Shown here: piece by piece, positions 35,969 through 43,768 of the stretch
Layout: every line of letters begins with the position of its first letter
How positions within the stretch are numbered: position 1 is the stretch's first letter
Assembly (NCBI GenBank): GCA_964020085.1
Contig: OZ026607.1
Span: 10,326,132-10,390,131 of the forward strand
Reading direction: 5' to 3'
From: Micromussa lordhowensis
Lineage: Eukaryota > Cnidaria > Anthozoa > Scleractinia > Lobophylliidae
Length of the DNA: 64,000 bases
The notes under the pieces: model-generated
Seen by the model: the letters and a program-made list of their open reading frames with translations, nothing else
Database searches by the model: none
What the model was told of the DNA's origin: nothing
Translations under genes and position numbers: made by a program

Positions 35969-36038
35969 CTATATAATATTTATATTTTAAATAAATGTCG
36001 CATATTATTTCATATAATATAAAAAATATAAATATTAT
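35969..36038. promoter_or_regulatory. Divergent AT-rich promoter with inverted symmetry
   Basis: The 70 bases between the ATPase start and the next start are over 85 percent A/T. TATAATATTTATATT at the left is mirrored as AATATAAATATTATAT at the right, each ending directly at an ATG. The symmetry suggests one promoter copy per direction. The function is inferred from position. Confidence 0.6.
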
Positions 36039-37082
36039 ATGAGTCTCTCAAATTGGAAACGATTAGCTCAGAAACGGACTGAGACTGGAAGGATGAAGAA
36101 TCAGCTTTATGATGAGATCACTGAAGAGAAGATAAAGAGTAAGACTTCTGACCAGCGGATAACAAAATCATTTAGACTAGATGAAATCATAGATGGGTTA
36201 AAGGCACAAAAGCCTAAGAATAGACCACAAATGAGAATACGTCCTGCCCCAGCACAAGGTAAACCAGATGAAATTGATTATGCACCTGAAGTAGATCCAT
36301 ATGAAGATATGGATGTGGAGGGATTATTAAGTCTCCAAGATTATGTAGCGCCACAGGCAGAAAAACAAATAGCTAAGATGCCTTCAGCCGGGCCACCAAA
36401 ATATGAAATGGATCCTAGTTTTTGGGACCCAGGAGAACCACCAGAATATTCTTTTGTGGAAGAAGGACCTTTAGCAATTGAAGCACCACCTGATGATGAA
36501 GATGAAGATTTAGATAGAGGAGATATTAATAGAATTTTAGACCAATCAAATCTTCCTAACTATGATGATGTTGAAAAGAGATTAGCCCAACCAGAAATGA
36601 CACCAGTTAAACGTAGTAAATATCTCGAGAGTAACATAAAACGAGCAAATTCTGAAATAAGCAGTATTACAAGTAAATTTAAGACAAATACAACTAACAG
36701 ACTAAAACAAGCCATAAAAAAAGGATTGCCAAAAGATGTAATAGAAAAGCTAGAGCGAGAAAAGGATATGGCTCATAAATTTGCAGATACAAGACTAAAA
36801 CCTATTCAAGAATATAGAGACTATCTAAAAGTACAGAAAAAGAAAAGTACAAAGGGAAGTGGCGTCAGGGGAGGTGTTAAAAGAGGAAGTGGTGTCTATT
36901 TCTATAATGATGCTCAAGAATTACTAAAGAAATTAACACTAATTATTGGTGAAATGGAAGCAGGCAATACAAGTGTCAAGATGAGAAATATGGGTCAAAC
37001 TATCTTAGACACTCTATTACGAACAAAATCAATCAATAAGTCACAATATCAAAAGTTAGTGAAAAAATATTTTGGGGTCTGA
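36039..37082 (+). CDS. Unrecognised provirus protein, core or scaffold-like
   Basis: The 347-residue ORF is intact. It has a charged N-terminal region, a Pro- and acid-rich middle (residues about 75-180, with DDEDEDLDRGD), a basic helical section (about 200-285) with a GSGVRGGVKRGSGV linker, and a compact helical end (EAGNTSVKMRNMGQTILDTL, then SINKSQYQKLVKKYFGV). I cannot name the family. Its place between the ATPase and capsid genes, and its low-complexity charged make-up, suggest a structural or core protein. The start is the ATG that follows the AT-rich promoter block directly. Confidence 0.7.
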   Translation: MSLSNWKRLAQKRTETGRMKNQLYDEITEEKIKSKTSDQRITKSFRLDEIIDGLKAQKPKNRPQMRIRPAPAQGKPDEIDYAPEVDPYEDMDVEGLLSLQDYVAPQAEKQIAKMPSAGPPKYEMDPSFWDPGEPPEYSFVEEGPLAIEAPPDDEDEDLDRGDINRILDQSNLPNYDDVEKRLAQPEMTPVKRSKYLESNIKRANSEISSITSKFKTNTTNRLKQAIKKGLPKDVIEKLEREKDMAHKFADTRLKPIQEYRDYLKVQKKKSTKGSGVRGGVKRGSGVYFYNDAQELLKKLTLIIGEMEAGNTSVKMRNMGQTILDTLLRTKSINKSQYQKLVKKYFGV

Positions 37083-37100
37083 AATATATTTCAGGGTTTA

Positions 37101-37124
37101 GTAAAAAATATTTACATTAGTAAA
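37101..37124. terminator. GTAAA/TTTAC hairpin behind the first plus-strand ORF
   Basis: GTAAAAAATATTTACATTAGTAAA holds two overlapping GTAAA/TTTAC inverted pairs, 18 bases after the stop of the preceding ORF. It is a weaker version of the hairpins at 39569, 41598 and 43678. Confidence 0.45.
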
Positions 37125-37128
37125 TTAT

Positions 37129-37896
37129 ATGGAGAGAGAAATCTCATTAAGCAGTTTTTCTGTTAAAGATGAACCTGGTAATCGACCTGGTGATTTTACT
37201 ACAAGGTTTTCTAGAACGCTGGACTATGAACACAGTGATGGGATTTGGTATATTGGTTTTAATAAAATTATTTCAATGGCTTTTACATGGACAAATATAA
37301 ATTCTGGTTATAACAATCAAAAGATAGCTTACAGTAAAGACGGTGGGAAAACATTTACAGATATTGATTTTCCAAAAGGAGTTTGGGATTACATTGATAT
37401 TGATAATTACATTAAGGAAAAGACTAAAATAGTTAATGGTGATGGTGATGAAGAATTTCCAATCACTTTAACTTTTGATGATTCAACTTTTAGAGTCTTA
37501 GTGACTTTAGACGCTAACTATCAGCTTGACCTGCGTAAATCTAATTTTGGTAAACTAATAGGATTCGATAAGGTGATCTTAAGAGATGAGAGAAACGTTA
37601 GCACCAAAATACCTAACATATCAGAAGATACAGATGTCCTAAATATTCATTGTGATTTAGTCTCTGATTCATTAGTAGATGGGAGAGAATCAGATATTGT
37701 TTTTAGTTTTGGTGTAGGAACGCTGAGACCTTCTTACAATTTTACACTTGAACCGCGTCGTATTATATTTAATCCTATCAATAAAACAAGAGTTTCAAGC
37801 GTTCGAATCTATGTAACTGATGGTTTAAGAAGACCAGTCTATTTAAATCATGCTAACACTGCATTTTCATTAATCTTAAAAAAAGTTCCATTCTAA
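37129..37896 (+). CDS. Minor capsid (penton-like) protein
   Basis: The 255-residue ORF is intact. The predicted strand-rich content, the N-terminal ISLSSFSVKDEPGNRPGDFT stretch, and its position directly before the basic peptide and major capsid genes fit the single-jelly-roll minor capsid protein of Polintons and adintoviruses, which forms the pentameric vertices. No catalytic motif is expected or seen. It starts at the ATG after AGTAAATTAT and is followed by a 25-base intergenic stretch. Confidence rests on gene order and general look. Confidence 0.65.
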   Translation: MEREISLSSFSVKDEPGNRPGDFTTRFSRTLDYEHSDGIWYIGFNKIISMAFTWTNINSGYNNQKIAYSKDGGKTFTDIDFPKGVWDYIDIDNYIKEKTKIVNGDGDEEFPITLTFDDSTFRVLVTLDANYQLDLRKSNFGKLIGFDKVILRDERNVSTKIPNISEDTDVLNIHCDLVSDSLVDGRESDIVFSFGVGTLRPSYNFTLEPRRIIFNPINKTRVSSVRIYVTDGLRRPVYLNHANTAFSLILKKVPF

Positions 37897-37921
37897 TTAA
37901 TTTTATTAATACTAAGGTTAT

Positions 37922-38295
37922 ATGAAGTCAAGAGAGTTCAAAAAGATTTATCACCCAAGAACGGGACGATATGTCTACAAACACCGTGGCAATGGAATTA
38001 TCGTAGATAATCTTATGAAACCACTAAAACGAGTAGCTAGTGCTTTAACTGGACAGGTTTTAAAACCATTTGCTAAAAAAGCAATACAAGCTGGTGTATC
38101 TCATGCGGGAGAACGAGTTGGTAAAAGGCTGCTGATAAAGTTATAGAGCGATCTGGTGAGCTTATCCGAAAAAGGCTGTCCTCAGGAAAAGCGACAAAGT
38201 CAACAAAGTCAACAAAGTCAAAGCCAGGCAGAGCAAAGCCAAAAACTCAGGATGAAGTTAATGCACTGATTAATAATCTAATAGCACGCTCTTAA
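37922..38295 (+). pseudogene. Small basic core-like protein, frameshifted
   Basis: The ORF from 37922 opens with a Lys/Arg-rich start (KKIYHPRTGRYVYKHRGNG), an amphipathic middle and VGKRL, then stops at 38146 after 74 codons. A second frame, entered near 38125, continues with a Lys/Ser-rich repeat (three KST-type steps) to a stop at 38295. A one-base shift near 38123-38128 joins them, so the gene looks broken. A short basic protein next to the capsid genes could condense DNA or be membrane-active. The function is inference. Confidence 0.5.
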
Positions 38296-38303
38296 ATTAA
38301 AAA

Positions 38304-39569
38304 ATGTCTGATAAAAAATATATAATGGCATTTAGATCACCAGAGAACGTTCAGAGAAACGAACTAGTGCAATTTCGTCTTCAAGATGCTATAAGAGCTC
38401 CTGCCAATACTCAAGAGCAAGAAAAGAAAGGATACAAATTTCATGTTACTGATCGTGGTATTATGCTTGATTGGTTTAACGCCTTTTTTGAAGTGCGATT
38501 CAGATTAGACCTTAAAGCAAATGGTGGAGACAATGCAGACGCCAGAACAACAATTATTAATGGATCGCATTCATTAATTAAGCATATGGTTATTAAGAGT
38601 GCTGGAAAAATCGTCTACGACACTGATAATCTTCATCTTGTAACTTTTGCAAAAAATCTTTTAGAATATTCAGATGATTTTGGGCGTAGTACAGCCAAAA
38701 ATAGCTTATGGTATTTAGATACAGATGCCACTTCAGATGATACAAACACTGGTTTGGAAAGTAGGCGTTTATTAACAGCTAACAGAGCTCATGTTAATAC
38801 AAGTATTCCATTAAACAGGTATTCTTTTTTCGAAGAATTAGAAGGACGATTGTTACCACCAATGGATCTCCAATTTGAAATAGAACTTACACCGGACGCT
38901 GAAGTATTATATGGGGCAGTTGATACATTGAGATTAGTAATTGATCGTTTTTATCTATGGGTACCCCGACTAGAACCAAAAGATGCTCTTATGACTAAAT
39001 TCATCAGTGAATACCAAAAACCCAGTAAATGGAAATACCTCAAAGAAATGTACCAAACTTCAGATACTACCAGAAACAGTGGTGATTTCAGAATCTCAGC
39101 TAGTATTGATAAAGTAAAGCATGTTTTCCTCTACTTCCAGAGACTTAAGACCAATGATATGACAGCAAATCCTTATATTTTTGATACTTTTAAACTGAAC
39201 GCAGCCAATAATAATAGTCATCTTGCTACTTGTCGTCTTGAATATGGTAATGGTGTCTTCTATCCAGAACTTGAATATGATACAGAAAGTAAAACAAGAA
39301 TCTATTATGATTTAATGAATTATTCATGGAAAAAGAATGATTATAATACAGGTACTCAGCTCAATGTCAGTAATTTTTCGAGTCTTTACCCAATGTTATA
39401 TTTTGACCTGACTTATCAATCAGAACAGGTTAGCCGAGATCCAAAGCAACTTAACATAAGATTTCGCCTCTCACAAGCAGCAGCTGCTGATTTTAGAGTG
39501 CATGCAATTGTTCTCTATGAAGAAGATGTTGTTGTTGATAAAGTGGGAGATCAATTAGTAATAGTTTAG
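38304..39569 (+). CDS. Major capsid protein, double-jelly-roll type
   Basis: The intact 421-residue ORF has the Polinton/adintovirus hexon look: a VTDRGIMLDWFNAFFEVRF segment near residue 50, a HSLIKHMVIKSAGKIVYDT strand region, a LRLVIDRFYLWVPRL strand near 215, and a closing RLSQAAAADFRVHAIVLYEE. The family builds pseudo-hexagonal trimeric capsomers. The length is somewhat below many Polinton capsid proteins but there is no break. The stop at 39567-39569 overlaps the first base of a perfect hairpin. Confidence 0.8.
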   Translation: MSDKKYIMAFRSPENVQRNELVQFRLQDAIRAPANTQEQEKKGYKFHVTDRGIMLDWFNAFFEVRFRLDLKANGGDNADARTTIINGSHSLIKHMVIKSAGKIVYDTDNLHLVTFAKNLLEYSDDFGRSTAKNSLWYLDTDATSDDTNTGLESRRLLTANRAHVNTSIPLNRYSFFEELEGRLLPPMDLQFEIELTPDAEVLYGAVDTLRLVIDRFYLWVPRLEPKDALMTKFISEYQKPSKWKYLKEMYQTSDTTRNSGDFRISASIDKVKHVFLYFQRLKTNDMTANPYIFDTFKLNAANNNSHLATCRLEYGNGVFYPELEYDTESKTRIYYDLMNYSWKKNDYNTGTQLNVSNFSSLYPMLYFDLTYQSEQVSRDPKQLNIRFRLSQAAAADFRVHAIVLYEEDVVVDKVGDQLVIV

Positions 39570-39602
39570 TAAAGTTCCTTTACATTAGTTTACATTAGTA
39601 AA
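39569..39602. terminator. Perfect hairpin and TTTACATTAGTAAA repeats behind the capsid gene
   Basis: GTAAAG-TTC-CTTTAC (39569-39583) is a perfect inverted repeat starting on the last base of the stop codon. It is followed by overlapping TTTACATTAG copies to GTAAA at 39602. The same hairpin words recur at 41598-41631 and 43678-43692. A 3' end or termination signal is inferred from position. Confidence 0.6.
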
Positions 39603-39655
39603 TTAATAAATTAATAAATTAAGTGTCTTAGAAAAAATATTTTAATATAATATAT

Positions 39656-40378
39656 ATGAGTGTTAAAGCAAGTCAGAACGAAAGTCAGAACAAACAAGAA
39701 ATAGTCGATTTTCTCCATATTGACACTTCAAAGATAACTTTTAAAAAACCAAAGCCAAATAATCACAATGGAACACAGATTGGAATATTATACAATGGAA
39801 GGACATTATTTGTTAAATATAAAGGATATACTCCGTTCGGTTTAAATGAAAATTATGATAAAAATGGAGAATATCAAAGTACTAGCATGCAAATTAATTG
39901 TGATGGGGAATATCTAGAAAAAGCCAAAGAATTAGACCAATTCTTCATTAATTACATTCATTCTCTCGATAAAGAAAAGGTTAAAAAAAAACCAAGAGAA
40001 GCTGTAGCGGGATATGATGAACACGGTCAAGGTGGTTCTTGGAAAAGAATCTGTAAAAAACCGTATAAAATTGTTGATGAAGAAAGAGTATATCAAAATT
40101 ACCCATCAAGGATGGAGTTTAATCTATTTTTTAGAAATGATCGAATAGCTACAAAATTTTTTACATGGGATGGGGAAAATTTAGGATATGATTCAGTAAA
40201 AATTGGTTCAAAAAGCAAAGTGAAATTTATTGCTTCCTGGTTTTCAATTACAACTGGAACTTTTGGAGCTACTATAAAACCAAAATTAATGCAAGTATCA
40301 TATCGAGAACAAGAAGATCTTTTCGATAACTTCATCTTAGATGATGATGAAGAAGATATATCTATTGGATCTGATTAA
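39656..40378 (+). CDS. Possible ssDNA-binding protein (OB-fold-like)
   Basis: The 240-residue ORF is intact and begins right after TTAATATAATATAT. A charged, Asn/Gln-rich N-terminal part leads to a strand-rich C-terminal half (SRMEFNLFFRNDRIA, then SKSKVKFIASWFSI) and a strongly acidic tail (DDDEEDI). A strand-rich core with an acidic C-terminal tail resembles single-stranded DNA-binding proteins of large DNA viruses. I see no diagnostic motif, so this is a weak call; an unknown structural protein is the alternative. Confidence 0.4.
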   Translation: MSVKASQNESQNKQEIVDFLHIDTSKITFKKPKPNNHNGTQIGILYNGRTLFVKYKGYTPFGLNENYDKNGEYQSTSMQINCDGEYLEKAKELDQFFINYIHSLDKEKVKKKPREAVAGYDEHGQGGSWKRICKKPYKIVDEERVYQNYPSRMEFNLFFRNDRIATKFFTWDGENLGYDSVKIGSKSKVKFIASWFSITTGTFGATIKPKLMQVSYREQEDLFDNFILDDDEEDISIGSD

Positions 40379-40449
40379 TAACAACTATTCCAAAGTCATA
40401 GAATAAATATTATTTATGAATTTTTTAAAAAGTCCATAAATAATATATA

Positions 40450-41160
40450 ATGACTGAATTACATCAAATTTCTGTCACACTTTCTCAAGGTCAAAAAAGA
40501 AAACTATCTAAGGCTTACAGAAACAGAGAAGAAATAAGTTTACGCTTAAATAAAAATGCGTTGAGTGGTTCTGATGTACTTATGGTTCCAATGAATACTG
40601 TTAAGAGACTCGCTAAGGCCAAAACAATGGATCGAGGAATGGTAATTACTATATCAAAGTATAATATCAGGCGTCAATCTGGGTCTGGTATCTTTAGCTC
40701 AATATTGCCAGTATTAAAGAATGTAGCACCAACTATCGGTAAAACACTAGGATTGTCTGCCCTAGCAGGGTTAGCTTCTGAAGGTGCAAGCCAAATAGTT
40801 AAGAAAATTAGTGGCGGACAAATGTATCAAGTACCAAATAAAAATCTATTTATGTTAGCTCAAATGGGTGATCTACTGACTAAAGGACAAATAGGAGATT
40901 TAGCCCGAGCTCATAAATTAGGAGAAGACTTACTTTTCAAAATGACACAACGACAAGTAGGTAATGGTATTGGAACGTTACTAGCTAGTATTGGTATTCC
41001 AATGATTATTGATGCATTAAAAGGAGGAAGTATAAAAGGTGGAAATCCTAGAATGGGCGGTCCAAGATCAAATGGTGGAGCAGCAGTAATGCCTATGGCT
41101 CCACCACCTTTTATTGGCACATGGGGCAGGGGAAAAAAAAAAAAAGGTAAAAAAGCCTAA
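40450..41160 (+). CDS. pVI-like membrane-active minor capsid protein
   Basis: The 236-residue ORF starts with a compact basic domain, followed near residue 75 by GSGIFSSILPVLKNVAPTIG and a second hydrophobic, Gly/Ala-rich amphipathic stretch, and ends in a Gly/Pro/Met-rich tail with a GRGKKKKGKKA terminus. Amphipathic GIF-type segments after a basic lead are characteristic of adenovirus pVI/pX-like and adintovirus minor proteins that disrupt membranes after protease cleavage. The role is inferred. The next open frame overlaps the end of this one but its true start is at 41180, so the genes are probably adjacent. Confidence 0.5.
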   Translation: MTELHQISVTLSQGQKRKLSKAYRNREEISLRLNKNALSGSDVLMVPMNTVKRLAKAKTMDRGMVITISKYNIRRQSGSGIFSSILPVLKNVAPTIGKTLGLSALAGLASEGASQIVKKISGGQMYQVPNKNLFMLAQMGDLLTKGQIGDLARAHKLGEDLLFKMTQRQVGNGIGTLLASIGIPMIIDALKGGSIKGGNPRMGGPRSNGGAAVMPMAPPPFIGTWGRGKKKKGKKA

Positions 41161-41179
41161 ATTCCATAAAGATATCCCA

Positions 41180-41617
41180 ATGAGTAATTTTGATCTTTTA
41201 GATTGGTGTAAATACTTGAAGATACCTATCAAGAATGTTTTAAGTAGAGATCAGACTGTACCACATCAGCATAAGTTAGCGCTTTTTATTTATAATTTAG
41301 AACCTCATTATATGAGTGGTAGTCATTGGGTTACAACCTATGTTCGTGATGGTACAATAAATTACTTTGACTCTTTTGGTATGCCACCTTTTCAAGAGTT
41401 GGTAAACCATGCAAAAGAGAAAAACTTAAATTTATTACACCAAAACCGACAAATACAGAATCTCTATACTACAACCTGTGGCTATTTTTGCTTGTATTTC
41501 TTGAATGAAATGCATAAAGGAGTAGATTATTTCGATTTATTGCAAGTTTTTAGCTTTGACACAAAAGAGAATGAAAAATTCATAGAGGACTATTTTAGTA
41601 AAGGAACTTTACATTAG
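41180..41617 (+). CDS. Adenain-type cysteine protease
   Basis: From the ATG at 41180 (the frame is open upstream to 41114, within the previous gene) the ORF gives 145 residues. The catalytic set is visible: His49 in GSHWVT, Asp64 in YFDSFG and Cys100 in TTCGYF, with a Gln near 93. This is the order of the C5/ULP1 clan protease that matures capsid proteins in adenoviruses and Polintons. The open frame runs through the first hairpin to TAG at 41615-41617, so the last few residues are hairpin-encoded. Confidence 0.85.
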   Translation: MSNFDLLDWCKYLKIPIKNVLSRDQTVPHQHKLALFIYNLEPHYMSGSHWVTTYVRDGTINYFDSFGMPPFQELVNHAKEKNLNLLHQNRQIQNLYTTTCGYFCLYFLNEMHKGVDYFDLLQVFSFDTKENEKFIEDYFSKGTLH

Positions 41618-41655
41618 TAAAGGAACTTTACATTAGTAAATTACATTAGTAAATT
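41598..41655. terminator. Tandem perfect hairpins between convergent genes
   Basis: GTAAAGGAACTTTAC occurs twice (41598-41612 and 41617-41631), followed by two TTTACATTAGTAAA-type inverted repeats to 41655. The block lies exactly between the end of the protease gene and the end of the minus-strand ORF at 41658. Being palindromic, it could serve both strands. Confidence 0.65.
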
Positions 41656-41657
41656 GC

Positions 41658-41855
41658 TTAGGTAGTTCTCATTTGTTGGATTTGTTTGATTTGTCGGATT
41701 TTTTTTAAATCTCGTTTCAAACTATTTCTCATATTTCTCACTCTTTTAGTTTCTCCAGAACAACATAAAAAGGCAATTTTTCTATAAAGAAGTTTGTAAT
41801 GTTTATACATCGCTTCTATTCTACGTATTTCATTGTCAATTTCAATTTCTTCCAT
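41658..41855 (-). CDS. Small basic helical protein, unrecognised
   Basis: The 65-codon minus-strand ORF starts at an ATG preceded by an AT-rich block shared with the divergent gene at 41897, and ends next to the hairpin block. The product is almost all helix, rich in Arg, Lys and Ile, with a CCSGETKRVRNM section in the middle. No family is recognised. The promoter-like and terminator-like flanks are the main reasons to think it is real. Confidence 0.5.
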   Translation of the reverse strand: MEEIEIDNEIRRIEAMYKHYKLLYRKIAFLCCSGETKRVRNMRNSLKRDLKKIRQIKQIQQMRTT

Positions 41856-41896
41856 TATATAATAATATATTTAAATAATAATATATTAATATATAG
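41856..41896. promoter_or_regulatory. Second divergent AT-rich promoter
   Basis: These 41 bases consist almost only of A and T (TATAATAATATATTTAAATA and TAATATATTAATATATAG) and separate the starts of two divergent ORFs. It repeats the arrangement seen at 35969-36038. Confidence 0.55.
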
Positions 41897-42133
41897 ATGA
41901 AAAGCTATTGTGTCAAACAACGTAAACAGACAGAGTGCGTTCCTGGTTCAGAAAGGGTTGTACAGACAAGAAATGGTCGTACAATGATGCGATGTAAATG
42001 CGCAGAATGCGGGATAACAAAAACTAAATTTGTTAAGTCCGGTATGACTGGGAGAGGTAGAAAAGGAAAAGGGCTATTACTGGGTAAAAACAGTCCATTT
42101 AAGGGAATTCCCCTCATAGGAGCTATATTATAG
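41897..42133 (+). CDS. DUF5679-like small zinc-ribbon protein
   Basis: The 78-residue ORF reads SYCVKQRKQTECVP at the start and MRCKCAECGITKTKF in the middle, with Cys at 5, 14, 33, 35 and 38. The layout is that of DUF5679 zinc ribbons of large DNA viruses, but the second Cys of the first knuckle is replaced by Gln. A Gly/Lys linker and a hydrophobic end (FKGIPLIGAIL) follow. The same domain with identical Cys spacing opens the next ORF, 44 bases downstream. Confidence 0.65.
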   Translation: MKSYCVKQRKQTECVPGSERVVQTRNGRTMMRCKCAECGITKTKFVKSGMTGRGRKGKGLLLGKNSPFKGIPLIGAIL

Positions 42134-42177
42134 TTAACAATAGATTAACATATATTTATTATAATATTAATTAATAT

Positions 42178-43413
42178 ATGTTATCTTATTGCGTTCGACA
42201 AAGAAAAAGGACAGAATGTGTACCTAATTCTGAAACTTTTGTAATTACAAAAAATGGTAGAAATGCAATGCGATGTATTTGTGCTGAATGTGGAATTACA
42301 AAATTTCGTTTTATATCTAAAGCGGAAATGCAGGGAAGCGGTTTTGATGAACTTATTGTCAAAGGGTTGGCTGCTGGTGCAAAAGGATTGTACAACCTAG
42401 GTAAAAAAGGAGCTAGTAGAGCAATAAAATCTGACTATGTAAAAGACAAAGTTAAAGGCATTGGTAAAAGGTATTTGAATAGAGCAATTGACTCTCTGGC
42501 TGATGATATTTCTAAAAAAATCAGTGGAAGGGGAAGAACAGGTTCTGGTCTCGATATTCATAAAGCAATAGGTAAGTTACCTAAACCGAAAGCTGGTTGG
42601 ACTCTTCCAGGACACAAATATACTGGTCCTTACAATGATTTAGAAAACCAAGTAAAATGGGATCGTGATACTGGCCAAATCTATGAAATCTATGATCAGC
42701 CAACAGGTAAGACAGATGCTATAGCCATGCAACACGATGTTGATTACTCAGTATGTGCTGATAAGGGAGGTAATGTAAAATCATGTAAAAATGTGGCTGA
42801 CAAGAAAATGGTCCAAGCTTTAGATGCAATTCCCTGGAATGAGAGACAGTGGGGCCATTGGTTAGCTAGAAACACTATTAATACAAAGCAAAAACTTGGT
42901 TTAGGAGTAAAAAAAAAAAACGCTAAAAATTTAGACACATGGGAAGGGCTAGCTAATGAGTTACACAAACCTATAAAACGAAATTTTACCAAGCGAAGAG
43001 TCATTGCACATAATGTAGATGATATCTGGTGTTCAGACTTAGTTGATATGCAAAAGCTTAGCAAATGGAACCGAGGTTATAAATATCTACTAATGGTCTT
43101 AGACCTTTTCAGTAAATATGGCTGGATAGTACCTCTAAAGACAAAAACTGGCTTAGAAGTCGCTAAAGCGTTTGAAAGCTTATTTTTCTCTAATAAGCCT
43201 AAAATGTTATGGGTAGATAAAGGAAAAGAATATTATAACAAAAATGTGTTGGATCTCTTAGCTAAGGATAAGATAAAGGTCTATTCCACTGAAAATGAAG
43301 AGAAATCATCAGTTTGTGAGAGATGGAATAGAACTATCAAAGATAAAATGTATAAGAGATTCACTATGCAAAACAATACAGTCTACGTTGACATACTTCC
43401 GAAAATTATTTAA
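42178..43413 (+). pseudogene. DUF5679 + phospholipase A2 + integrase fusion, truncated
   Basis: The 411-codon frame holds three modules. Residues 1-42 are the zinc ribbon (Cys 5, 14, 33, 35, 38). Residues about 140-215 are a parvovirus VP1-type phospholipase A2: Ca loop YTGPYND at 149-154 and the His186-Asp187 dyad in MQHDVDYS. Residues about 255-411 are a retroviral-type integrase core: Asp287 in WCSDLVDM, Asp347 in WVDKGKEYYN and Glu381 in SSVCERWNRT. Phospholipase and integrase are usually separate genes. Here they join across a run of 12 A (42909-42920), where one extra A would bring a stop in frame. The integrase ends at 43413, short of the C-terminal region, so this copy is probably defective. 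Confidence 0.75.
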
Positions 43414-43468
43414 TAAAAAAAGTTTATAATAATTAAAAAAAATTAGAATATTATAAATATTTATATAA

Positions 43469-43678
43469 ATGGAAAAAACAGAAGAACAATTGAAACGAGA
43501 AAAATGGAACAAAATTACCAATGAAAGACTGAAAAATACTGAATGGTACTGTGATGTATGTGGAAATGGAAAAAATTACACTTATAGAGGAAAATATATG
43601 CATCTAAAGACAAAGAAACATGAGCGTAACATTCTAAAATACACTAATCCAGTTACTGGCACACTAATTGATTTATAG
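43469..43678 (+). CDS. Small CCHH zinc-finger protein
   Basis: The 69-residue ORF has a charged helix (residues 1-25) and one finger: Cys28, Cys31, His45, His51 in EWYCDVCG..YMHLKTKKHERN. A very similar finger opens the polymerase ORF 90 bases downstream. The ATG follows AATATTTATATAA directly. The stop codon at 43676-43678 overlaps the hairpin. Role unknown; nucleic-acid binding is likely. Confidence 0.6.
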   Translation: MEKTEEQLKREKWNKITNERLKNTEWYCDVCGNGKNYTYRGKYMHLKTKKHERNILKYTNPVTGTLIDL

Positions 43679-43692
43679 TAAAGGAACTTTAC
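43678..43692. terminator. Perfect GTAAAG/CTTTAC hairpin
   Basis: GTAAAGGAACTTTAC begins on the last base of the stop codon of the small zinc-finger gene, the same geometry as at the end of the capsid gene (39569). Confidence 0.6.
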
Positions 43693-43768
43693 AATAGTAA
43701 AGGAATAAATATTATAAAAAGTTAAAATTTAAAATTTAAAAAAAATTATACATATATTATTATTATAG

